Origin: Collybia mongolica
Lineage: Eukaryota; Basidiomycota; Agaricomycetes; Agaricales; Clitocybaceae
NCBI GenBank assembly: GCA_013420905.1
Contig: JAAXNY010000006.1
Span: 2,790,001-2,854,000, forward strand
Length of the DNA stretch: 64,000 bases
Direction: 5' to 3'
The first letter of the stretch is position 1; each line of letters opens with the position of its first letter. This document shows, one piece after another, positions 24,311-34,203 of the stretch. Made by a program: the position numbers and the translations under genes. The notes below the pieces were generated by a model that was given only the letters and a program-made list of their open reading frames with translations, ran no database searches and had not been told where the DNA came from.

Positions 24311-27150
24311 ATGGGAACGTCCTCGTTCGTTCTCAGTCCCTCATGGCCTCACTTCATGGGTATTCTGACGATATTCGTGAGTATTCTGGCTGGAGTGGCA
24401 CGGTATATTCTTCTCGGTGGGCCATTCAAATGATTTTTAATTCCGTTCATCATATGAACTCATATACTCAGATTTATCGGACCCTGCGCATTGTGAGGCC
24501 CTAATAAACAGAGGAAGTTGGCTAGATTCTGCACGACGGAATTGGCAACCTGATGGTAGGCTAAGTATCATGAATTATGCATGTCATCTTACACTTTCCT
24601 TTCAGGCTGTATGCTGTACTCATACAAAGAGAATGAGGGAGCCGCATGCCTCCAATCCAAACCGGTGATATTTATTGGAGATTCAGTCACTCGCAATCTG
24701 TTCTTCCACTTTGCCAATATATTGGATCCAACTCTCCCCACTTCATCCTCTGCGAACGGCGAGAAACACTCGGATCATCATTTGAGGACAGAACATGGGA
24801 ACGACGTATCCTTTTTCTGGGACCCATTTTTGAACGATTCACGGACATACGAAATTGTAGAATCTCGTTGGAAGAAGAGGGTGAAGCCAAGAGAGGACAT
24901 GCAACGCCCAGCATTGCTTGTAATGGGGACCGGTCTATGGTACCTGAGGTACGCTAATACTTCTGGTGGCTTGCCATCTTGGGAGGCCAATATGGAGCAC
25001 ATCATCAATGCCTTGGCACAGAGATCCTTAAAGCCTGCAGATGAAATTGTGATACTTCCCGTGGAACAAGTTGTCCTGTCGAAGTTGACTTACGAACGCG
25101 CAATTTCTATGCGTTCCTCGGACATTGATGCAATGAATTCGGATCTGCTTCATCGCCTAAAACCTTCATCGAGTTCTTTATCACTGCTACCTCCATCCCC
25201 AGCCGTCCTGGTCTCATTGCCTCTCGTCTTCAATCAAATGCTCGACTCATCTCTGACAGATGATGGCCTACATTTTTTTGGTCCCTTGGTAAAACTTCAA
25301 GCGACCATTCTTCTCAACCTGCGATGTAACAACGTACTACCCAAAACGTTCCCACTTAATAAGACGTGCTGCAGCGTTTATCCCTGGCCCTCGATGCTTC
25401 AGTTTTTCATTCTAGGGATCGTGGTTCTCTGGGGCCCAAGTCTTTACTTTTTATCCTATCAACAAGGCAAGGTCTATTTCTATGGAACTATCATGCATGC
25501 TGATTGTTCCGGACAGTGCGATATGGGTCTCGAAAGCTGGATACTCCATTATCAGCCTTGTTATTCAGTGCTGCTATTGCGTTGGTCTTTATTGCTGATC
25601 GGACAGGGCTGTGGTCAAAGGAGCAAAAACAATATAACCCTTGGACATTTACATTCTTGTGCATATCATCTATCACAATTGGCTTGGCAACGGTCAAAAC
25701 AAGCGATAAAGACTTGGGTTTCTTGAATAGAGAACAGACGGATGAGTGGAAGGGATGGATGCAAAGTAAGAAACGCTTGCAATTCAAGTAGCCAGACTAA
25801 ATGTTCCTCAGTGGCGATTTTGATTTACCACTATTTTGGCGCTTCGAAAATATCCGGGATCTACAATCCCATTCGCGTGCTCGTGGCAGCGTACTTGTTC
25901 ATGACAGGATACGGCCATACCACCTTCTATTTAAGAAAGGCTGACTTTAGTTTCTTGAGGGTGGCTCAGGTGCGTCGTTGTGCAGTCATAACAACATGCT
26001 TCTAACATTCTCATAGGTGATGGTTCGCCTTAACCTCCTGCCACTCGTGTTGGCGTACACAATGAACACGGATTACATTTCCTATTATTTCTCCCCATTG
26101 GTGTCCATGTGGTTTTTAATTATCTATGGCACTATGGCACTGGGCTCGCGGTTCAATGATCGTGTTGTCTTCCTACTCAGCAAAATAATACTCTCGGCCT
26201 CCATTTTTACTTGGTGCATGAAAGAACTTTGGATTCTCGAGACTCTTTTCAAGTTTCTCCGTCAATTCTTCGAAATTCACTGGTCCGCACGAGAATGGGC
26301 TTTTCGCGTCAACCTTGACTTGTGGATCGTTCATATTGGGATGTTGACTGCCATCGCGGTCATCAAAATCAGAGAGTACCGAATAAACGAACACCAATAT
26401 TGGCCCATGACTGTCAAGTCCGCCGTCGGCATTTCATGCATTACCCTATTTTGGTTCCTTGGATTCGAACTCTACCAAGAGTCGAAATTTACCTATAACC
26501 TCTGGCACCCCTACGTGTCTTTCCTGCCCATCCTGGCCTTTGTCATCTTGAGAAATGCAAGTGTCAGGCTACGTTCGGCATCGTCTCAAACCTTCACGCT
26601 AGTAGGACGATGTTCCCTCGAAACCTTCATCATTCAATACCATTTCTGGTTAGCCGGCGATACGAAGGGTGTACTACTCGTCATTCCTGGCACACAATGG
26701 CGACCAGTGAACTTTATAATAACTACAATAATGTTTATTTATGTCTCAGACCAGGTGGCATGCGCCACCGCCAACCTCACCACCTGGATTTGTGGTAGTG
26801 TGCCAAGGATGTTGCCACTATCTACCACATCTACCTCTACCACATCCACCCTCCCATCATCGACCAGTCGCATAGGCCAAGAGATACTGGTGCACGGCGA
26901 AGCACAGGAGGTGGAAATGCCTCCGTTGCCTACTAGTCGCAAAGACGACGAAGAGTGCCTCCCACAAGAGCCTGATACGCCAGTCCGACCTCGGCGATGG
27001 GTGGATCGCCTAGTAGAAGAACCATCCTCATCTGGAATACTTGTCTTGCATGACTGGCATGTCACAACGTTATCTAATGTCGGAGTTCGATCCAAGCTTT
27101 GTATCGGGATAGTCATGATGTGGTTAGCGAATCTCATGTGGACATACTAG
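24311..27150 (+). CDS. CAS1: CAS1-type polysaccharide/sialate O-acyltransferase
   Basis: Golgi-type membrane enzyme that O-acetylates glycans; Cryptococcus Cas1p acetylates capsule glucuronoxylomannan and human CASD1 acetylates sialic acid. The start ATG at 24311 gives a short N-terminus with one signal-anchor helix ([21 protein letters not shown]). The luminal SGNH-like domain follows: block [15 protein letters not shown] with the catalytic serine, [13 protein letters not shown], and block III TDDGLHF with the catalytic Asp-His pair. The C-terminal half is a multi-pass acyltransferase domain, from about 25.4 kb to 26.8 kb, with segments such as [20 protein letters not shown] and [13 protein letters not shown] polar cytosolic stretch and a last hydrophobic helix ([15 protein letters not shown]) close it. 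Stop at 27148-27150. Confidence 0.9.
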
Positions 27151-27982
27151 CATAATAATAATGCATAATATTGCTGGGGTAACTCTACATATTCATGTAG
27201 ATACTTTATTTAAATCCGAGTTTACGCTACAAGCCTAAGATCAGCAATATGAACAAGATAGGAAGTCGGATCAAATTAAGAGAATAAAGGTATGTCTTGA
27301 GGTTGAAGACATTATATATGAAATGTGATTTTCTTTTTCTTTTTTCCCAACAAACATGGAAGTGCATGTTCAAGAAACACAAGTTTGTAATCATTGCAAC
27401 TTCAAGAACAATAACAAAACAAATACATACACCTGTGAACGAGGTATGTTGTGAGTAACTATGTAACAACAGTGAGATAAAGGAAAATGTCAGTATTAGC
27501 ATGGAGAATCATCAACGCTTGTCCTTGAGACAAGATCAGGGCTTGACTTCTATTTGATCCATCATTCAGGATGAAAATTAAGGAGTGTTTACATACATTG
27601 AGATTAGACTTGAAGAACGGTCTGAAAAAGAAAAGTTAGTATGATGCGCAATAAGAAGCTGAGAATGCGCTCAGAAATTTGGGTATATGAATAACGTTCA
27701 TAAGCGCGAGGGCTTCCAAGTAGCGATTCGTATTTCTCTTCACCGCGACGCTTATAGAGAGAAGCTCTACACACCTTGGAGCAAAGATGGAATGGAAAGA
27801 GAGGAAAAACGACAAGAGAAGTTGGAAAATACAGCTTTTTGAAGTACGGTCGATTAGGGCCGGTCGTTGGTCACAGATGGTCACGGGTGCAGTGACGGTC
27901 CGGGTCGTTTTGGGCGTTGCAAGCTTGCCACAAGCTTGCAATCCTTTTGTTTCCTCAGCCTCAAAGGCATTCCCCACAAACG
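27151..27982. other. CAS1 3' flank and STS1 promoter
   Basis: This 832-bp gap is the largest in the middle of the window. The first half is AT-rich with A/T runs. The second half (27.85-27.95 kb) is GC-richer and holds two direct GGTCAC motifs 10 bp apart (27869 and 27879), a reversed GTGAC at 27892, and a perfect inverted repeat at 27917-27941. Long minus-strand open frames here show no domain and overlap the STS1 start, so I do not call them genes. No tRNA was recognised. Confidence 0.5.
27917..27941. promoter_or_regulatory. Perfect 11-bp inverted repeat upstream of STS1
   Basis: TTGCAAGCTTG, a 3-base spacer CCA, then its exact reverse complement CAAGCTTGCAA. Each arm itself contains the 8-bp palindrome CAAGCTTG, so two palindromic cores sit 11 bp apart, about one helix turn. 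It lies 41 bp before the STS1 ATG and could be an operator for a dimeric factor or a hairpin in the mRNA leader. Confidence 0.5.
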
Positions 27983-29281
27983 ATGGCGAATGTCCTTCAA
28001 CATCACATTGACTTTCATCCACGTCCTGTCTCTCATGCTCCTTCTCCGTTCGGATTTGGGTTTGGTCTAAGTGCACCAACATCGTCTTCTATGACCCCAT
28101 CTGGATGGCAGACCCCACCAGTTCCGGGCCACACAAACCCTTTATCCTTTCAACAGCTGGCTACTTCCGTAAACCAACATTCGGTTTCCCGTGCCCAGAA
28201 GAGACGACATGACCCTGATGATGATGTAGAGAGTGGGAGACAAGCAGGTCCACGAGACGACTCTATGGATAGAAGTCCAACTCCAGAACGACCAAAGCGC
28301 GCGCCGCCTAAACGAGCTCGGGTGGCAGCCATCCCCGATTCCTCATCCAAAAACGAAGCCACAGCAAAGGAGAATAAAGCACCGGGTAGCAATGAAGAGA
28401 ACGATATTGATGTTGGGCTCTTGTTAGGTCACCATAAGTTTCCTATCAATTTTGGCACTATTTTATATGATTTCGTTTTTATAGCAAGCCTGCCGTCCCA
28501 ATCACTGTTGCCGTTATTAACATCTCTACTCAACGCTCAACCGTCGTTGAAATCGACAATCCTCCATTTGATACCTAGGCCAACTGTCGAGGCTGCCATT
28601 CAAGCTCTCGGACTTTCGGCAAAAAAGCTCCGTGACGCTTATCCATACTCGACTTTCTCACACAACGCATCTGCAACCTTTGGCTTTGGAAAACCAACAC
28701 CCTCGCAGAGTATACCAACATTTGGCTCTACAAACCATCACATTAATAATGGCGGAATGCGTGATTCCTATATCGTTTCACGACTACGCCCCTTCATCAC
28801 AGAATTTGTTGCGGTTTGCTTCTCATATCTTCCCTATTTCACATCCGTCCCGGGATCAGCTTCATCTTTCCATCAGACTTCTACGCATCAACGTCAACAT
28901 ACAGAATCGCATACCATCGCACTCCATTCTTTGAACAAAGACAAATCACTTCCGTCTGAGACGTTCATGTTCCTTTCTGCGGTCACGAACCACATATATA
29001 CCCAACCACCACTTGCACAAGCATCGCTAGCTCCGCTTCTAACACCCCGTCTTACAGAAGAATGGAATAATTGGATTGGAAAGGTGGATGAAGTTGTCAA
29101 TCGACAGGGTGGGATGTTTGGAAGTGAGACTGTTCGGACGTGGGAACGTACATTGGACGATTTGGCTGACGGGAAGGGACTTGAAACTGCAAATATGATG
29201 AGGGCTGTCAGGGAATTATGGATATCGAAGGTGGGGTGGTTAACTGGACGGACTGTGCATCAACAGATGGATGAATTATAA
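27983..29281 (+). CDS. STS1: Nuclear proteasome tether Sts1/Cut8
   Basis: Tethers the 26S proteasome to the nuclear envelope; short-lived and feedback-controlled in fission yeast (Cut8). The ATG at 27983 gives MANVLQHHIDFHPRP. An in-frame upstream ATG at 27917 lies inside the promoter palindrome and is less likely. The N-terminus is Pro/Ser-rich, then comes the family's basic motif (RPKRAPPKRARV), a linker rich in lysines, and the helical bundle: SLLPLLTSLLNAQPSLKSTI, VEAAIQALGLSAKKLRDAYP, YIVSRLRPFITEFVAVCFSY and AVTNHIYTQPPL. A 57-nt intron (28428-28484, GTCACC...TATAG) must be removed to join DVGLL to ASLPSQ. Because 57 is a multiple of three, retention would not break the frame. Stop TAA is at 29279-29281. 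Confidence 0.85.
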   Translation: MANVLQHHIDFHPRPVSHAPSPFGFGFGLSAPTSSSMTPSGWQTPPVPGHTNPLSFQQLATSVNQHSVSRAQKRRHDPDDDVESGRQAGPRDDSMDRSPTPERPKRAPPKRARVAAIPDSSSKNEATAKENKAPGSNEENDIDVGLLLGHHKFPINFGTILYDFVFIASLPSQSLLPLLTSLLNAQPSLKSTILHLIPRPTVEAAIQALGLSAKKLRDAYPYSTFSHNASATFGFGKPTPSQSIPTFGSTNHHINNGGMRDSYIVSRLRPFITEFVAVCFSYLPYFTSVPGSASSFHQTSTHQRQHTESHTIALHSLNKDKSLPSETFMFLSAVTNHIYTQPPLAQASLAPLLTPRLTEEWNNWIGKVDEVVNRQGGMFGSETVRTWERTLDDLADGKGLETANMMRAVRELWISKVGWLTGRTVHQQMDEL

Positions 29282-29419
29282 GAGACGATGTAATTATTAT
29301 GGGGGTTAGCAGTGACATAAGCATATTTATTAATATTAGGCCTATCAGTAAAAAGAAAAGAAAGCAAAAAAAAAAAAAGCAAGAGAAGTCGAAAGTTCCT
29401 CCAACTCGACGGCCCATGC

Positions 29420-31189
29420 ATGCACCATCGTGCTATTCGCCATATTCAGTCCGCTCCCAATGTTGCAACTCTAACCTTCAGTGCTCTCTTGCAAGCTGCT
29501 GCTGGCAGAGCATGGTCCAGGAGCGTTTCCTCAGATCCCAAGTCATCTCCTGCGAACCATGACAGGTCCAATACCTACCACCATTCCCAGTCGTTCATCG
29601 TCTCAAAGTGCGTTCATTTTCCTTCATTTTTTAATGAGCTTCTCTCTGAACGTCTTTCAAGGTCGGCTACCCTTACACCCCCCAATGACACTTCACTATC
29701 AACTTCAAGTCCATCGTCAACCTGCACTCTACCTGCGCCACGACAGTCACTACCACCATCATGCTCAGCCTCCAGCCCCCGACTGGAGCACAAACATTTT
29801 GTTGGATATATCCAGCCAGAAGAAGTACAAGACTCTGACCTACGACGCGTGGACCCTGGAAAATCTCTCACAAATGTTCCACAATGTAATCCTCCAGATG
29901 GATTCAAAGGCCCGTGGTCCTGGAAAGATCCAGATCTAGCTACACTCAATAGCAAAAGACCTTTGGAGACTCGTCCCACCCCCATAGTCCTCCTCGCGAA
30001 GACTCGCGTCGCGCTTTACCAGAATCTTTTATATCTTTTATCCTACCGTGACCCCGTACCCAGCCTTCCGGCATTGCTCGATTATCATGACTTACACGCA
30101 AGCCTCCGATCTACACGTTCCTACAATCTCTTAGTCGCACAAGCTTTACGACATGCATCTTTTGGAACCGTTCAGTGGCTTCTCAAGGCTATGAAAGCTG
30201 ACGGCTTGCCGGAAAACATCGAAACACGGAAATTGAAAGTGAGATGGCTCATACAAACCGGATGGTGGGACCAAGCATGGAATGAGGTGATGGGATCGCG
30301 GAGTCAGACTGTTTCCGGACGGGCACCCCAAGCAAACTCTCCAATTCCTCATCAAATATGGTTGGAGTTTTTTAGGACTTTAAAGCGCGCACCGGTCAGA
30401 AGACGTCGTATGGATCGTCGGGAACCAAATAGTTCATTACAGGCGACCCAAGTCGAACATACGGACACTACCCAGCTTCATCTTGAGCGATACCATGCCC
30501 TAACAGCCAACTACCCTGTGTTGACACCTAAAGAGCTAGCGCAAGCCTCGCCACGCATGGTTTACTTTGTTGTGATGACAATGTTGAACTCTCGACAGGA
30601 TGCAAGCGCTCTCTCTTTTACACAAGCTTTCTTTAAAGCTTTACCTCCAAGTATTCCTGGCAATTGGGCAAGAATTTGCCAAGAAATTATCCATTTGCAC
30701 ATCGCCCTAGGATCGTCTCAGAAAGGCCTGCGAAGACTGTACGAGTCCCGCCGGACCATGGTGACTCTTACCAAGACACACGCTGCTCTAAAACCTACTT
30801 CGACCACACTGTTTCTTCTGCTTTCTCCGTTGCGACACGCGAAACGGTGTGGCACAATTGCTTGGAACATATGCAAGAGCTTTAAACGGCAATGGGGTGC
30901 CAAGACAATGGATCGTCGTGTGAGGCGTCGGGTTGCAACCTTGGCTGTCAAAGAGGGCCGCATGGATATCGTCGACAAGGTTCTGAGTTCCGAGAAGACG
31001 TTTAGATGGGCGCATGGAATGTGGAAGAGGACAGCTCTAACGTTGGGTGGGATGACGCCGTTGCGTCCCCGAAAGCTTTTGAGGCCGCCCGCGAAAAAAA
31101 TATTTAGACACAACGGGAAGGAAGAACGGCTGTGGCAGCTATTTAAACAACGCAAGAGGCGCATGGTGGCGCGAAGACGGACTAAATAG
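29420..31189 (+). CDS. Probable mitochondrial helical (PPR-like) protein
   Basis: One nearly uninterrupted frame of 589 codons from the ATG at 29420. The N-terminus is free of acidic residues and rich in Arg, Ser and Ala (MHHRAIRHIQSAPNVATLTF), consistent with a mitochondrial presequence. The body is basic and alpha-helical with short repeated helix pairs (NLLVAQALRHASFGTVQWLL; WLIQTGWWDQAWNEVM; MVYFVVMTMLNSRQDA), resembling a degenerate PPR or related RNA-binding scaffold. The C-terminus is extremely basic (KQRKRRMVARRRTK). A likely 54-nt intron at 29608-29661 (GTGCGT...TTCAAG) lies in frame, so both spliced and unspliced forms are open. No exact homologue is recognised; function inferred only from composition. 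Confidence 0.6.
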   Translation: MHHRAIRHIQSAPNVATLTFSALLQAAAGRAWSRSVSSDPKSSPANHDRSNTYHHSQSFIVSKCVHFPSFFNELLSERLSRSATLTPPNDTSLSTSSPSSTCTLPAPRQSLPPSCSASSPRLEHKHFVGYIQPEEVQDSDLRRVDPGKSLTNVPQCNPPDGFKGPWSWKDPDLATLNSKRPLETRPTPIVLLAKTRVALYQNLLYLLSYRDPVPSLPALLDYHDLHASLRSTRSYNLLVAQALRHASFGTVQWLLKAMKADGLPENIETRKLKVRWLIQTGWWDQAWNEVMGSRSQTVSGRAPQANSPIPHQIWLEFFRTLKRAPVRRRRMDRREPNSSLQATQVEHTDTTQLHLERYHALTANYPVLTPKELAQASPRMVYFVVMTMLNSRQDASALSFTQAFFKALPPSIPGNWARICQEIIHLHIALGSSQKGLRRLYESRRTMVTLTKTHAALKPTSTTLFLLLSPLRHAKRCGTIAWNICKSFKRQWGAKTMDRRVRRRVATLAVKEGRMDIVDKVLSSEKTFRWAHGMWKRTALTLGGMTPLRPRKLLRPPAKKIFRHNGKEERLWQLFKQRKRRMVARRRTK

Positions 31190-31374
31190 TTCAGTATATA
31201 CCATCAGTGTCTAAATCTTCTCTTCACGAGTCCTCGCTCGCCGTTAAAGGATGCCGCCATATTATAGTCCTCAAAACCTCGACTGTTTTAGAAATGAACG
31301 TGACATTTACTCCGTACCCGAATATAGCATATTAGCGACGCGTCTGTCGATAGGTATGAGATCTTTAGCTCGTG

Positions 31375-32719
31375 CTAAACAAGAATATTCACCTGCTCAG
31401 CCCCAAGGCCCCTCATTAACCCTTCATAAACAAAAAATGCGCAAGCATTGACGGGGAAAGCACGTAGAATACATGGCCCCAAGCCGCGAAAGAAGCCAGC
31501 GGCGCCTTGTTTAGAATATATATGACGCACTGTGAGGAGAAAGGACGGCCTGGTCATCAAAGCCATGGCAGCTGGAGAAACCGGATAGGGAAGAGGGTAG
31601 GGATGTGACATCATACGGCTATAGTGGATATTCATTAGGAGTCGCATCTCACAATCTTTTTGTTTGCTCACTTTTTTATATTATCGGCGGGGATGGCCAT
31701 GGCCCAGAAAGCGAACGCACCGAGACCACCAGAGAGAAAATTTGCAGATCCCGTACTCAGCTATCGCTAACCGTTAGCCGTTGCTTTTTCGGCCCTAATC
31801 ACTTACTTCGTACGGTGTCCCGGCCAAACGCGAGAAACTACGCATGAGAGCCTTCAAGACGAAACTTAGGCGGTGGTAATACCACAGATTGTGAGCCAAT
31901 GCTCACCTCAAAAGACAAGAACATCCAGAAGAAATTGCTTCTAAATACAAGACTTCCAGTGAATCCTGACCACAGTCCCAAGACGCCTTGCGTGTGCATG
32001 ATTTTCCGTGCACAGTCTATAGGGCCCTTGAATTGGCGGTCGGCCACGGATTTTTGTGACTGAAGTTGGAGTTTGACTGTAACAGGTCATGGGTCTCTCG
32101 CGCGGAACATGAGCGTTGTCAGTACCTTTGAGAAGTTCGACAGGTGTTGCAATGATGGCACTGAATGGAAGGAGAGGTTATGTTGTATTTCCAGCAGTAC
32201 AATTGAGCTTGCCTTGTCAGCCCAGCAAAAAGGCCTGCAATTCCGTGAGCCATCAGCGTCAAGCGAGGTATGTCTATTCCCGGTGTAGTTTCTGTCATCC
32301 CATGGCGGAGAAAAAAGAGACGATAGTTGTGAAGGGATCCTAGTAGAAGCGAGTCTATAGCAGCCCAGCCGACTGCAGGGGGGGTTGCTCCTTTGTATAG
32401 TGCAAAAACACCCTAAGTAACCAGCATTGATAGTTCTTTAGTTGAGAGGAGAGGTCCAGAGCGCCGTTACCCAACACACTTCACTTCGTATAGTTTTCAC
32501 CAAAACATCAACAGCCCCACGATATGTACCAGGTGTAGAGCACTGTAGGCGCGTCTTGATAGTGTCAAACCTTACCGTTAAGGAGTATCTGTTGAAAAGA
32601 AACGATTCCTTTACTTGAGTCAGCTTAATGTTGATAAGAAAAGAAAGTTTCAGGATAGACAAACCTCTTTGAACAATATCGCTCACCCATGTCCCACTGC
32701 AACCTGTGGATGTTGACAT
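31375..32719 (-). CDS. Mitochondrial carrier family (SLC25) transporter
   Basis: Inner-membrane metabolite carrier. The ATG at 32717-32719 starts MSTSTGCSGTW. Three carrier repeats can be followed over several introns. Repeat 1 has DTIKTRLQCS, then GVFALYKGATPPAVGWAAI. Repeat 2 has ATPVELLK, an intron, then LQLQSQKS and GLWSGFTGSLVFRS. Repeat 3 has IPADNIK and the ending GFFRGLGPCILRAFPVNACA. Signature motifs PxE/DxxK are intact in repeats 2 and 3. In repeat 1 my reading gives VRFDTIK, without the usual proline, which is odd for this family. The tryptophan in GWAAIDS may line the transport site as in acyl-carnitine/amino-acid relatives, but the substrate cannot be told. The exact joint between exons 1 and 2 and the last codons are uncertain. 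Confidence 0.8.
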
Positions 32720-33070
32720 AGTTTAACATAAACCCCAGCGTAGAGCGCGGGCTCATTACTTTAGTTAGACCTGATGAAGATGGATGGGATGCGTTGAGTC
32801 ATTTTAGGCTATATTTTTGGCTTTGCGACATACCGCTTCCGATTCCTGCAAAGGCACCGACAATCCGAACTTGGTTTCTCTGCGGCACATCGCTGCTCAT
32901 CCGTCGAGGTCTTGAGAATTGAGTACTGATTCCCCACGTTGTAAGTCAACGAAGACCGTTCAAAATTGACATTGAGTACCGGGGAACAAACAATATGCCT
33001 ACTGAGCAAGCCGGCTCGGGTAGCCGGAATGGGATTATCATGTTCTTGACTCGGAGGTGCCAACACAACC
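32720..33070. other. Divergent promoter region carrier / RING-CH gene
   Basis: A 351-bp spacer between two divergent start codons. A minus-strand open frame of 87 codons (32809-33072) begins opposite the RING-CH start codon. It has no recognisable domain, and I treat it as chance. No repeat or RNA gene seen. Confidence 0.45.
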
Positions 33071-34080
33071 ATGCCCCCACCCGACAGTCCAGTTGACGAG
33101 AAACAGTGTCGTATATGTTTGGACGGTCAAGGCTCTGAGGACGACCTAGGCCGCCTTATACGCCCATGCCTATGCAAGGGTTCCATCAGTGTACGTAGAA
33201 CATAAACGAATCCAAATGTTGATCGGAATGACCCTATTTCTACTTAGTTTGTCCATATCAAGTGTCTGCAGACGTGGAGGACAACATCTGCGTCGGATAG
33301 TGCATTTTTTGCGTGCCCTCAATGTCGCTACCAATACAGGTTCGCCCGAACACGGTTCGCTGGCATTGCTACAAACCCAGGTACCTTGATGTTCACAAAC
33401 CATGCATAGAAATTTGTCGATAACACAATCCTCACAGTAATCGTAGGAGGGCTTTCGGGGCTCGTCTTTACCATCATAGTGATGCTTGCGTCCTTCATTA
33501 CGACGTTTTTCATGGCAGCGTTTGAAGAACCTAGTTACTCGTATTACCCGTCCTTCATCTATGTTTCCCCTCTGAACCTGGCCCATGATCTTATTACCGC
33601 TGCGCTTCGTATCCTCAAAGATGAGGATACCGTTGGGCTCTTCGACGATGGATATGTCTCCAAGGCATCAGGGGTACGTGGAGGGACATCGACCCCACTT
33701 ACAACTCCAATACCACGCCAAAATCCAGGAATCCTGATGAAATTCATCCGGCGATTTATACTGGGCCTCCCCATGGTTGGAGCTGGATCTCTAGTACACA
33801 TGCTGATTTCCATGCCCCTCCTCGGCCCCCTCCAATGGCTGGCGCGACAAAGGGGAAGTGGGGGGCGTAGAAGACGGGACCAGTCTCGAGACATCGCGGC
33901 TCTTGTCATAGTTGCTGTCCTCGTGGTCGGGGCTGTGAGGTCAGTTATTCATCTCTCTCAATCCCTCCCTTGACTTACCAACAAGTAATCAGAGCATTGT
34001 ACAAGGTGTTCAAACTGACTGAGGCAACGACGAAGCGAATACTTCTTCGAGCGGAGGACGCTATTTTAGAGGTTGCTTGA
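33071..34080 (+). CDS. RING-CH (MARCH-type) membrane protein, probable E3 ubiquitin ligase
   Basis: The ATG at 33071 opens directly into a RINGv finger: CRICLDG, then PCLCKGSIS, and after an intron HIKCLQTWR and CPQCRYQY, giving the C4HC3 order typical of MARCH ligases. Membrane segments follow: SGLVFTIIVMLASFITTFFM, MVGAGSLVHMLISMPLLG and IAALVIVAVLVVGAVR. The short C-terminus (TKRILLRAEDAILEVA) ends with TGA at 34078-34080. At least four exons. It probably ubiquitinates membrane proteins at the ER, endosomes or mitochondria. Fungal relatives of this size with a finger followed by several helices are common and not functionally assigned. Confidence 0.82.
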
Positions 34081-34203
34081 CTGACTGGACGTAGGTACTA
34101 TGATGTGTATTGGGTCAATAATCATTTCACTTGTAAGGCTTATGCTTAAATCTCTGAATCTCGCAATGACTGACCGTGTGTTTGGTAGCGCACCCGCAGC
34201 CCC

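Noticed and set aside
27565..27635. Possible C/D box snoRNA (GGATGA ... GTCTGA)
   Set aside because: The C-box-like word has a mismatch, no terminal stem is visible, and no guide match could be tested.
27636..28082. 148-codon minus-strand open frame antisense to the STS1 start
   Set aside because: It overlaps the promoter and coding start of a clear gene, and its composition is unconvincing.
32809..33072. 87-codon minus-strand open frame in the carrier/RING-CH spacer
   Set aside because: It starts opposite the RING-CH start codon and has no recognisable feature.
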